From NCBI RefSeq assembly GCF_000429125.1, contig NZ_AUBG01000001.1, positions 248,001 to 312,000 on the forward strand: a stretch of 64,000 nucleotides of DNA, written 5' to 3'. Each line of letters opens with the position of its first letter. Within the stretch, counting starts at the first letter, position 1. This document shows, piece by piece, positions 43,883 to 51,718 of the stretch. The position numbers and the translations under genes were made by a program. Origin of the DNA: Aequorivita capsosiphonis DSM 23843. GTDB lineage: Bacteria > Bacteroidota > Bacteroidia > Flavobacteriales > Flavobacteriaceae. The notes under the pieces were generated by a model. It did not search any database, was not told where the DNA came from, and saw nothing but the letters and a program-made list of their open reading frames with translations.

Positions 43883-44422
43883 TTATTGCTTTTTCGTTTT
43901 ATCGATATTCTTCAATTGATCACCTCCAGGAATCTTTAATTCTTGGGTTAATTTTGAAATTTGCTTCAAGTCTATATTCCCCGTAATGCTCATTATAATT
44001 GTGGTAGGTTTACCATCAACCATCCCGTCCAAGTGCATTAAAAGTTCACTCACGTAATTTTCGTTTTTCCCTTCTTTACTATAGAACTTGATGTTTTTAC
44101 CATCTTCTTTTACACGCATCAATTCTCCCAAACTTTTAGAGCTGGAAATATATTTTGCGACAGCGTCATCCATCTTTTTTGCTACTGTAGGATTATCGGT
44201 TGTAAAAATCTTGATATCATCTAGATCATTAACCATTTTAAGATATGCCTGCGCCTCTGGGTCGGATGAATTAAGATCCATCTTACTCAAAAGTTTAAAC
44301 ATATTTTTAGTGACCACTACTGATGATACATCTTTTTCGTTTTCAAAAGAATCGAAGGCATTCTGAGCCCAGGAAACCATGGGAGCAATGGCAAGTGCGA
44401 TTATTAGTGCTATTTTTTTCAT
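43883..44422 (-). CDS. DUF4252 family secreted protein
   Basis: 179 residues with a cleavable signal peptide (IALIIALAIAPMVSWAQNAF) and a DUF4252 domain: KNMFKLLSKMDLNSSDPEAQ, NDLDDIKIFTTDNPTVAKKM and LMHLDGMVDGKPTTIIMSIT. Paralogue of the next gene in the tandem, but without a lipobox, so it should be periplasmic. Probably an output or regulator of the upstream sigma factor system. Confidence 0.9.
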   Translation of the reverse strand: MKKIALIIALAIAPMVSWAQNAFDSFENEKDVSSVVVTKNMFKLLSKMDLNSSDPEAQAYLKMVNDLDDIKIFTTDNPTVAKKMDDAVAKYISSSKSLGELMRVKEDGKNIKFYSKEGKNENYVSELLMHLDGMVDGKPTTIIMSITGNIDLKQISKLTQELKIPGGDQLKNIDKTKKQ

Positions 44423-44487
44423 CGTTATTTATTTTTTATTGTGTATTCCTATTGTTTATTTCTATTACTTGTTGTGTATTTTGAACA

Positions 44488-44534
44488 GATTTTGACAATA
44501 TTACCCAAACCCTAAAGGGATTATCGTCAAAATC
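44488..44534. promoter_or_regulatory. Long-stem inverted repeat upstream of the DUF4252 pair
   Basis: GATTTTGAC at 44488-44496 pairs with GTCAAAATC at 44526-44534, enclosing a nested CCCTAAAGGG. It lies between the putative anti-sigma gene and the DUF4252 pair. No T-run follows in either direction, so an operator or RNA element is more likely than a terminator. Confidence 0.4.
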
Positions 44535-44610
44535 TTTATTTAGGTTCAATTATATTCTTTTTGGTTATTTTTTGGAATTTAGTACTTGGTACTTGGTATT
44601 TATTTTGAAA

Positions 44611-45048
44611 TTACTCAAAAATTTTATCCTTCGTTATTTCAAATTGATCTACAAATGTGAGTCGTTCCGCACCTTTGTTTAAGTTCTCTGAAAGAAATAG
44701 CATGGCATCTTTACTTTTTTCAAAAGCCACTAAAGCTTCTTTTTCTTCTTGTGTATATTGTGGTTGTGAAAAATAAAATCCTGCTACTCCTAAAGCAACT
44801 ATTAGCATTGCTGCGATTGAATACCACCAAGTTTTATTGATTTTTGAATGGTTTTCAGGCAGTTCAATCTCTTTTGTTGAACGTTCTTCTTTTGCAGCTT
44901 TTAAACCAATAAAAATCGGTTTATATTGCACTAAATGATCTGCCACCATTTCATTATTGAAATAATCTCGCAAAACTTTTTCTTCTGAAAGGCTTGTAGC
45001 GCCTTCAAAATAGGCGTCTAGCAATTTTTCTATTTTAACTGATTCCAT
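44611..45048 (-). CDS. Putative anti-sigma factor / membrane partner of the ECF sigma factor
   Basis: 145 residues. A cytoplasmic N-terminal region with KIEKLLDAYFEGATSLSEEKVLRDYFNNE, typical of Bacteroidota anti-sigma-like proteins, one transmembrane helix (WYSIAAMLIVALGVAGFYF, ~75-94) and a short periplasmic C-terminus. Overlaps the sigma gene by 14 bases, so translationally coupled. Function as anti-sigma is inferred from position and topology. Confidence 0.75.
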   Translation of the reverse strand: MESVKIEKLLDAYFEGATSLSEEKVLRDYFNNEMVADHLVQYKPIFIGLKAAKEERSTKEIELPENHSKINKTWWYSIAAMLIVALGVAGFYFSQPQYTQEEKEALVAFEKSKDAMLFLSENLNKGAERLTFVDQFEITKDKIFE

Positions 45049-45541
45049 AATTATATTTCTTAATCATTGTATCTCTAACTGTTTTTCTTGCACGTGAAAG
45101 TGCTACTCTAATCGCTGTTTCGTTGCTATCCAGCATTTTTGCTATTTCCGAAAACTCAAACTGTTCCACGTCTCGCAATTGAAGCACTATTTTTTGTTGC
45201 TCGGGCAAGGTTTCCATTATTTTGAAAACCATTTCAACTCCGTCATTCGCCTCAATATTCTTTTCAATGTTTTCCGAAGTCTGATAATTGCTATGCACAA
45301 TTTTTAAATTGGAAGCCTGTTTCGATTTTAACCGGTCTAAACAATAATTCTTTGTCATAGTGATTGCAAATGCCTCAGGGCTCTTATAATTTGCAATCTT
45401 CTCCTTTCCTCTCCACAACTTCAAAAATACTTCTTGCACGGCATCTTCAGCTTCATCCTGAGAAACCAAAATCCTTTTGGCCAAACGATATAGCTTGTCT
45501 TTAAAGGGCAATACTAAATTGGTGAATTCTGTTTTGGTCAT
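45035..45541 (-). CDS. ECF-type RNA polymerase sigma factor
   Basis: 168 residues. Region 2: LYRLAKRILVSQDEAEDAVQEVFLKLW; the -10 recognition helix follows. Region 4: LPEQQKIVLQLRDVEQFEFSEIAKML and DSNETAIRVALSRARKTVR, a helix-turn-helix. Size and motifs fit an ECF sigma factor. Directs transcription of an unknown regulon; overlaps its putative anti-sigma gene and precedes two DUF4252 genes. Confidence 0.93.
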   Translation of the reverse strand: MTKTEFTNLVLPFKDKLYRLAKRILVSQDEAEDAVQEVFLKLWRGKEKIANYKSPEAFAITMTKNYCLDRLKSKQASNLKIVHSNYQTSENIEKNIEANDGVEMVFKIMETLPEQQKIVLQLRDVEQFEFSEIAKMLDSNETAIRVALSRARKTVRDTMIKKYNYGIS

Positions 45542-45655
45542 TTTGGTTAGATTCTACTTCCGGCTTCTATCTTAATGACGAACCGAGTTATTTTTTGTTA
45601 CATTGAAAATCAATCCTGACATTTTTCCTCAAGATTAAATTGAATTTATTCGTGA

Positions 45656-45673
45656 TCCCGATAGCTATCGGGA
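45656..45673. repeat. 18-bp perfect palindrome, family B
   Basis: TCCCGATAGCTATCGGGA, identical to the element at 53915-53932. Located in the 279-base gap between the ECF sigma gene and the S41 protease gene. Confidence 0.8.
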
Positions 45674-45820
45674 CGTGGTAAATCTTTTCCCTGTTCCATT
45701 ACTATTTCCTAAATAGAAAGCTTCCCATCTAATCCAATTTCAACTAAAAAATCATATTTTTACCATTACAATAATATTCCTAATTTACCTGTTTAATTCA
45801 AACATCTGTAAAAACATTCT

Positions 45821-47215
45821 ATGAAAAAAAGAATCTTCATTCCACTTTTAGCGCTTTCTGTCTTATTCGTTTCGTGTTTTGAAGATATGGACGATAACTT
45901 TAAACAGGCCTCTACGCTTGATATTCAAAATTTTATTTACCGCGGTTTAAATTATTATTACCTCTATAAAGCAGACAAGCCAGAACTTGCCAACGATGCT
46001 TTTACAAACCAAAGTGATCTTGATGCTTTTTTAAATAGTTATGATTCTCCCGAATCTTTGTTTGATTATCTAAAGTCTCCACAGGATAGATTTAGCAATC
46101 TCTACAGTGATTTCACCGTAATTGAAGACGCTCTTAGCGGAATAAGCCTAAGCAACGGGATGGAGTTTGGTTTAGTGTATTATCCCGATGGCAGCAACAA
46201 TGTTTTTGGTTATGTGCGCTACGTTCTGCCAAATACCGATGCAGAAACTCAAGGTATAACGCGAGGTGATTTGTTCACCAGTATTGATGGGCAACAACTA
46301 ACAGCAAATAATTTTAACGATTTACTCGCCCCAAATAGTTATTCCATTGGCCTTGCAACTTTTGACGGGAACAGTTTCACCCAAACTGGGGAAGAGGTTT
46401 TATTAAACAAGACGCAATACAATGAAAATCCAGTTTACAAAGCGCAAACCTTAGATGTGAACGGTGAAAAAATTGGTTATTTGGTATATAATAGTTTTAT
46501 AAAAAATTACGACACCCAACTTAATAACGCCTTTGCGCAATTTAAAGCCGAAGGAGTCACCAACCTAGTTTTGGATCTTAGGTATAATGGTGGTGGTGCT
46601 GTAGAAACTGCAACCGATTTGGCAAGTATGATTACTGGCCAATTTAATGGACAGATTTTTTATAAGGAATTTTGGAATGAAGATCGCCAAGCTGCAAACG
46701 CAAAAGATGGTCTTTTTGACAGTTCTATAAGTAATGGCTCATCTATAAACAGTCTTAACCTCAGCAATGTTTATATATTAACCACCAAACGAACTGCTTC
46801 TGCCAGCGAATTAGTTATCAACGGACTTAACCCCTATATAAACACCGTTCAAGTGGGCGATACAACTACTGGTAAATTTCAGGCTTCTTTTCTGCTTTAT
46901 GATGCTCCAGCACCGGATTTCAGCAGAGCTAATGCGGTTTCAACGCACAAATACGCAATGCTTCCATTGGTTTTTAAAACCTCTAACGTTGCAGGAAACA
47001 CTGATTTTGTAGATGGTCTGTTCCCACAGATCCAGTTAAAGGAAAATTATTTCAACCTCGGCCAATTGGGTGAAGAAAACGAGCCTTTACTCGCAGCAGC
47101 ACTTTCTGAAATTGCTGGAAGACCCATGCCATTAAAAAAAGATTTTAAGGTTTTGAAAGAGATTTCAGATAGTCAAGCAAATTCACCTATTGATGGGAAT
47201 ATGATTGGAAATTAA
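45821..47215 (+). CDS. S41-family peptidase (C-terminal processing protease-like) lipoprotein
   Basis: 464 residues. Lipoprotein signal peptide ending FVSCFED. An N-terminal helical part is followed by a PDZ-like region (GYVRYVLPNTDAETQGITRGDLF) and the S41 domain, with NLVLDLRYNGGGAVETATDLA and the catalytic serine in TTKRTASASELVINGL. The S41 lysine is in the TGKFQ region. Acts in the periplasm or at the outer membrane on unknown proteins. Divergent from the sigma operon. Confidence 0.88.
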   Translation: MKKRIFIPLLALSVLFVSCFEDMDDNFKQASTLDIQNFIYRGLNYYYLYKADKPELANDAFTNQSDLDAFLNSYDSPESLFDYLKSPQDRFSNLYSDFTVIEDALSGISLSNGMEFGLVYYPDGSNNVFGYVRYVLPNTDAETQGITRGDLFTSIDGQQLTANNFNDLLAPNSYSIGLATFDGNSFTQTGEEVLLNKTQYNENPVYKAQTLDVNGEKIGYLVYNSFIKNYDTQLNNAFAQFKAEGVTNLVLDLRYNGGGAVETATDLASMITGQFNGQIFYKEFWNEDRQAANAKDGLFDSSISNGSSINSLNLSNVYILTTKRTASASELVINGLNPYINTVQVGDTTTGKFQASFLLYDAPAPDFSRANAVSTHKYAMLPLVFKTSNVAGNTDFVDGLFPQIQLKENYFNLGQLGEENEPLLAAALSEIAGRPMPLKKDFKVLKEISDSQANSPIDGNMIGN

Positions 47216-47278
47216 TTCTATTGATTTCACTTGGATTAATCCGTGCTTCTGAAATATTTTTATAGAAGTTTAAGATGT

Positions 47279-47665
47279 CTATGAAAGCACCTTAATCGGC
47301 TTTTTATCTTCGTCTATGGCTACAAAAGTGAATTCACCGCTCACGGCCTTTTCCCGACTGTAAGAATACATTTCTTCAATGTATATTTCCACCCTAACCT
47401 TTAGACTCGTTCTTCCTAAATAAGACACTTTGCCAATTAATTCTATGATGGTTCCGGCTGGTATGGGTTTAGTAAAATCTATTTTGTCCGATGAAACAGT
47501 GACCATTCTATGTCGGCTAAATCGCGTGGCTGTAATAAAAGCCACTTCATCCATTAACTGCATAGCTGTTCCTCCAAAAAGAGTGTCGTAATGGTTTGTG
47601 GTGTTCGGAAAAACCGCTTTAAATATTCGTGTTTCACTCTTTTCAATTCGCTCTTCTACTGTCAT
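47279..47665 (-). CDS. Acyl-CoA thioesterase, hotdog fold
   Basis: 128 residues. Standard 4HBT/hotdog domain: FPNTTNHYDTLFGGTAMQLMDEVAFITATRFSRHR in the central helix region (in parts) and KIDFTKPIPAGTIIELIGKV. No signal peptide. Hydrolyses acyl-CoA to free acid and CoA. Its start overlaps the stop of the upstream PAS gene by four bases, so coupled. A second, different thioesterase is at 58805. Confidence 0.9.
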   Translation of the reverse strand: MTVEERIEKSETRIFKAVFPNTTNHYDTLFGGTAMQLMDEVAFITATRFSRHRMVTVSSDKIDFTKPIPAGTIIELIGKVSYLGRTSLKVRVEIYIEEMYSYSREKAVSGEFTFVAIDEDKKPIKVLS

Positions 47666-48228
47666 ATCAATTCAGTTTCTAATGCTAAATAATGGGTTTG
47701 ATGAGATTTGGTATACATAGGAAAAACCTGAATCTGACACCAATATTGCTGTTGATTTTCCTTGTAGTTTAAAACTTTTTCGGTGAACGGTTTACCCGCA
47801 AGAAGCTTTTCTCTGATAGCGCGCTTTGTTTGAGTCGAGGTTTCCGCTCCTTGTAAAAAAGAAGGTTTTTTGCCAATAACATAAGTCTCAGAATATCCCG
47901 TCATTTCAAAAAATCCAGGATTTGTCCATACTATATTCTGAAAGGTATCCGTTACAACTAAGGCTTCGTATGAATTTTTAAGAATTTCGGTAATATCTGT
48001 TTTCCATTGAAATTGTTTTGACAAGAGCATCAATGCTTCCTTATCCTTTTTACGAGCGTTTATTAAGTTGGTAGGAGAAAAAAAATCTGATGAAAGCCCC
48101 CAGCTTTTTAAAGGAAATATATCCTGATGTGGTTGGATTTCCTTTTTATATTTTTTTCGATCCGCTTCATTTAATGATTGCAGGAAAACATCGAGTCCCG
48201 TCATATTCCATAAATTATAATTTCCCAT
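47662..48228 (-). CDS. LOV-like PAS protein lacking the photoactive cysteine
   Basis: 188 residues. An N-terminal helical region of ~80 residues, then a PAS domain resembling a LOV domain: NIVWTNPGFFEMTGYSETYVIG, GKKPSFLQGAETSTQTKRAI and KPFTEKVLNYKENQQQYWCQIQVFP (in parts). The LOV flavin-adduct motif GxNCRFLQ reads GKKPSFLQ: Pro122 replaces the cysteine. No output domain is present. Could bind flavin without adduct chemistry or another cofactor. Coupled to the thioesterase gene. Confidence 0.8.
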   Translation of the reverse strand: MGNYNLWNMTGLDVFLQSLNEADRKKYKKEIQPHQDIFPLKSWGLSSDFFSPTNLINARKKDKEALMLLSKQFQWKTDITEILKNSYEALVVTDTFQNIVWTNPGFFEMTGYSETYVIGKKPSFLQGAETSTQTKRAIREKLLAGKPFTEKVLNYKENQQQYWCQIQVFPMYTKSHQTHYLALETELI

Positions 48229-48297
48229 AACTTCTTCTCTTATTATTGAAAGCCAGTTTATTTACTTATTTAAATTCTGAATATCAGGAAACTCTAG

Positions 48298-49272
48298 CTA
48301 TTGTTTTACAAACCTATATTGCTCACTATTCTCTCCTGATGAAATAGTAATTATATAAGTTCCACTTTGTAATACCGAAACATCTACCTTTGTCTTATCT
48401 TTAAACATTTCGGAAATAATCATCCTGCCTTGTAAATCGTAACCTGTTATTTGTGCAGCTCCATTCACTTCTATAAAAAGTATATTGGAAACTGGATTCG
48501 GATAAATTGAAACCTCAAAATTCTGATTCTTTACACCACCCAAAACCTGCTCATTAATAACACCTACGGCATCCAAGTCAAATCCACTTGAATAGAAAGG
48601 TGTAGGGAACGGATCGTTTATTGCGTTGCCAAAACTATCATAGCGAGCATATTCTGAATCGATACTGCCAACAACATCCAAGATTTTTATATGAGTGATC
48701 TTATTCTTGTTTAATAAAGGATTGTCTTCCAGTTCTGAAATGTCAAATGGCGTTCCGAACATTGCTCTATATTTTCCCGCAAGATTATTGATGTAAGTTG
48801 GATCTATATTTCCAAACCCTTCCACTTGAACGATGGTCTGGGTTTGACTATGCGATGGAAAGCGGAAATAATTAGTGCCATCAGAACTTACCTCAACAAA
48901 GGCTAGTTCCAAATATGTATCGCTAAAACTATTTTCAAAAACAGCGAAATCAAAACCTGGCCCATCTTTTATAGGTCTGTCAAAGGTTAGAATCGCTTCT
49001 CCGGCATCTCCCAAACTAACAGCGGTACTATTTGCTAGTCCTAACGCATTTTCCGGCTCGCCGTAGGTTGCAAAACTACTGCCGCTGGCTTCAAAGTCAG
49101 GATTAGAAAGATCTACGTGACCACGAACTACCGAAATTCCTGTAGCCCACGAAATAAAGCTCTGGTTATCCGCAGCAATAGCCGTCGAGCCCAGCTGTCC
49201 CGCTGCGGGAGGATAGCTTTGGGCATTGACGACAATTGTGGCTAATAATGAAATAAAAACTAATTTTTTCAC
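48298..49272 (-). CDS. T9SS-sorted surface protein of the B12 locus
   Basis: 324 residues. Signal peptide LLATIVVNAQSYPP, a middle domain with NALGLANSTAVSLGDAGEAILTFD, FDFAVFENSFSDTYLELAFVEVSSDG (in parts) and a C-terminal type A T9SS sorting domain (VSIYPNPVSNILFIEVN ... SGTYIITI). Its start overlaps the stop of the upstream propeller gene by four bases (ATGA). Proposed extra surface component for cobalamin capture or a cell-surface lectin-like role; not proven. Last gene of the riboswitch-led operon. Confidence 0.8.
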   Translation of the reverse strand: MKKLVFISLLATIVVNAQSYPPAAGQLGSTAIAADNQSFISWATGISVVRGHVDLSNPDFEASGSSFATYGEPENALGLANSTAVSLGDAGEAILTFDRPIKDGPGFDFAVFENSFSDTYLELAFVEVSSDGTNYFRFPSHSQTQTIVQVEGFGNIDPTYINNLAGKYRAMFGTPFDISELEDNPLLNKNKITHIKILDVVGSIDSEYARYDSFGNAINDPFPTPFYSSGFDLDAVGVINEQVLGGVKNQNFEVSIYPNPVSNILFIEVNGAAQITGYDLQGRMIISEMFKDKTKVDVSVLQSGTYIITISSGENSEQYRFVKQ

Positions 49273-50561
49273 TTTACAACTAATTTTTGGGTAGTCGTTT
49301 TACCTTTCATTTCAATTTGAAAGAGATATACACCAGCATTTAATTCTGCTGTGGAAATAGCTTGATTATTGTATGTTACCGTTTTAATATGTCTTCCCAA
49401 GAAATCATAAATCGTTATTTCTGCATTTTCAGAAGTATTCAATCTAAAAGAACCTGAAGTTGGATTTGGGTATACTAAAACTGAAGTATGCGAAACCTCT
49501 TCGATATTAGCGGTCTCATCTTCCCATTTGTAAAATCCATTTGGAAGATGGCCAACCATGTGTTCAGAAATAAAATTTCCGTCTTCAGAATAAACAAAAA
49601 CCTTTCCGGCACTGACGTAATCTACTCCATCTGCCAAATAAAGTTTGTCGTCAATTTTGTCAAAACCGTAGGCTAATTGCGCTCCGTTTGCACCAGCTTC
49701 AATATAAGTGGTGGTCGGAAGCGATGTATCGTCCAAAGCCATTTTATAGATACTTGTACCGAGCAAATAATATAGATTGGTTTCATCCAATCCTAAAAAT
49801 CCTGGATGCTGTCCAGCTTCGAAAGTGAATTCTTCAGCATTATTGAAATCTGTTAAATCTATTTTATAAAGTTTTGCAATAGTCTCATCGCCAGTCCAAT
49901 CTGGTTTCCCACTACACAACACATAGAGATTATTATCGTCAATTTTCAAGGAAGATGGAACATCTGCCACTGTAATTACCTCTACAGAGTTTGTAGCGAG
50001 ATCAATAACGGAAATAGTATTTCCATGACCATAACCTCCCTGGTGTGCAACATATAGAACTCCGTCTTTCTGGAGAATACGCTCTGGTCCTTCAGCAACA
50101 GGAATTGTTCCCGTAATGGTACTTGTTGCCAGATCAATAATAGCAATATAATCGTCATTTACATCTCCGCCATCTCCCCAATTAGTCACATATCCTTTAT
50201 CGCCGTAAAAGGCAATGTTGCGTGGGTTGACCAGTTGGTCTGTGATACTTGTTACTAATTCAAATGTATTTCTGTTTATAACTTTAACCTCATTGCTATA
50301 ATTTAGTACCACATACGCAAAATCTTGGGTAAGTCCCATACCCTGGCCTGTATCTCCCAATTCCATTCCATTATTTTGATTGGAAAAAATGTTGTTTTCG
50401 AGTGTTCCAGATTGATTTAAAAATGAAACTGAAGCAGTGTTTGTTCCAATCATGCCTTCATTTAAAATGAATACTCCTTCTAAATAGTCTTGTGCGAATC
50501 CAAAAGCAGTAAAAAGGATAGCAGTGAATAGGGATAATGAACTTTTGTAATAATTTTTCAT
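49269..50561 (-). CDS. BtuG-like beta-propeller with T9SS sorting domain
   Basis: 430 residues. Cleavable signal peptide (FTAFGFAQDYLEG), then a YncE/DUF5074-type beta-propeller with repeated blade motifs (GYVTNWGDGGDVNDDYIAIIDLA, VLYVAHQGGYGHGNTISVIDL, LYVLCSGKPDWTGDE in parts) and a C-terminal T9SS domain (SVLVYPNPTSGSFRLNTS ... AGVYLFQIEMKG). Homologous to the lipoprotein next door. Probably a surface corrinoid-binding protein exported by T9SS rather than by lipoprotein surface export. Confidence 0.85.
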   Translation of the reverse strand: MKNYYKSSLSLFTAILFTAFGFAQDYLEGVFILNEGMIGTNTASVSFLNQSGTLENNIFSNQNNGMELGDTGQGMGLTQDFAYVVLNYSNEVKVINRNTFELVTSITDQLVNPRNIAFYGDKGYVTNWGDGGDVNDDYIAIIDLATSTITGTIPVAEGPERILQKDGVLYVAHQGGYGHGNTISVIDLATNSVEVITVADVPSSLKIDDNNLYVLCSGKPDWTGDETIAKLYKIDLTDFNNAEEFTFEAGQHPGFLGLDETNLYYLLGTSIYKMALDDTSLPTTTYIEAGANGAQLAYGFDKIDDKLYLADGVDYVSAGKVFVYSEDGNFISEHMVGHLPNGFYKWEDETANIEEVSHTSVLVYPNPTSGSFRLNTSENAEITIYDFLGRHIKTVTYNNQAISTAELNAGVYLFQIEMKGKTTTQKLVVK

Positions 50562-50654
50562 AAGAATTTGGTTTTTTAAAGCTTAAATAAAAAAGAATCC
50601 TCTCATCGTTATAATTCAAAAATTCCTTTTTTTCAATCAGTAAATAATGTCCAT

Positions 50655-51713
50655 TTATTCATTAAAATAAATTCCACCAGGAATAATTCCAGTTTGGAAA
50701 TCCTGAATTTCTTGATTGGTAGAAAGATCAAATATTTTTAAAGAACCTTTACTAGCAAAATCTCCCGCATCTGTTGCGTAAAGTTTTCCGTCTTTTGCCT
50801 TTAACGCATAAAAGAGACCATCGATGATTCCAGTACCTGGTAATGTAACTGAAGATGTATTTACTTTATAAACTTTTCCATTAAGGCTGTAGAAAAGATT
50901 GTTTCCATCAGCGGTTAAATTTGTTGGATGATCTGTAGTTGCAAAGTTGAAAGTATCCGTTACCGTTTCTGTTAAAAGGTCTATTTTTACCAAAGAGCCC
51001 GAAGTTTCAGTACCAGCATAGCTTGGAGTTCCACCGCAAAGCACATATAACTCATTTCCAGAAACCACCATTGAATTTGGAACATCGCCAACAGTAATTG
51101 TTTTTTCTACGGAAATTCCAGAAATCACTGAAACCAGATTGTTTTGACCGTAACCACCTTGGTGAGCAACATATACTTTAGTGTTATGCGAAACCATTTT
51201 TTCAGGACCAAAATCTACAGGAATTGTAGTAACAACCTCATTAGATCTTAAATCGAGTACCGCAACGAAATCGTCTGAATTATCATTTGGATCTCCCCAA
51301 TTAGTAACATAGCCCCTAGTTCCTGAAGCTCCTATAAAATGACGTGGACTTGCAATGTCTGTTTTTATTGAATCTACACTTTCAAACGTATAACGGTTGG
51401 CAACCATTATTTTATTTGAATTATTTACAACAATATATGCGTTGTCATTTTCAAAACCCATCGATTGCACGATGTTCCCAAGATCGAATCCGTTTACACT
51501 TTTATAAATACTTTGAGCTACGGTGCTATAGTCTTCAGAAATATAAGTGATAGTACCACTTCCGTTGTTAAAAGGGCCTTCATTAGTAATAAAAACACCT
51601 TTCTCATAATCATCAGGTATATATTCTGACGAGGTATTATCGTCATCACTGCTACAGGAAATAAACAGCAAAGTGGTAAGAGATAAAAGCAATAGTTTTT
51701 TCATGATTTTCAT
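50655..51713 (-). CDS. BtuG-like surface lipoprotein beta-propeller (DUF5074 type)
   Basis: 352 residues. Lipoprotein signal peptide ending LLFISCSSDDDN, where acidic residues after Cys match a lipoprotein export signal. Propeller blades such as GYVTNWGDPNDNSDDFVAVLDL, VYVAHQGGYGQNNLVSVIS and LYVLCGGTPSYAGTETS (in parts). The family includes BtuG, a high-affinity vitamin B12 capture lipoprotein of Bacteroides. Lies five bases after the TonB-dependent receptor gene, the partner expected to sit under it. Confidence 0.85.
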   Translation of the reverse strand: MKIMKKLLLLSLTTLLFISCSSDDDNTSSEYIPDDYEKGVFITNEGPFNNGSGTITYISEDYSTVAQSIYKSVNGFDLGNIVQSMGFENDNAYIVVNNSNKIMVANRYTFESVDSIKTDIASPRHFIGASGTRGYVTNWGDPNDNSDDFVAVLDLRSNEVVTTIPVDFGPEKMVSHNTKVYVAHQGGYGQNNLVSVISGISVEKTITVGDVPNSMVVSGNELYVLCGGTPSYAGTETSGSLVKIDLLTETVTDTFNFATTDHPTNLTADGNNLFYSLNGKVYKVNTSSVTLPGTGIIDGLFYALKAKDGKLYATDAGDFASKGSLKIFDLSTNQEIQDFQTGIIPGGIYFNE

Positions 51714-51718
51714 TTTAG

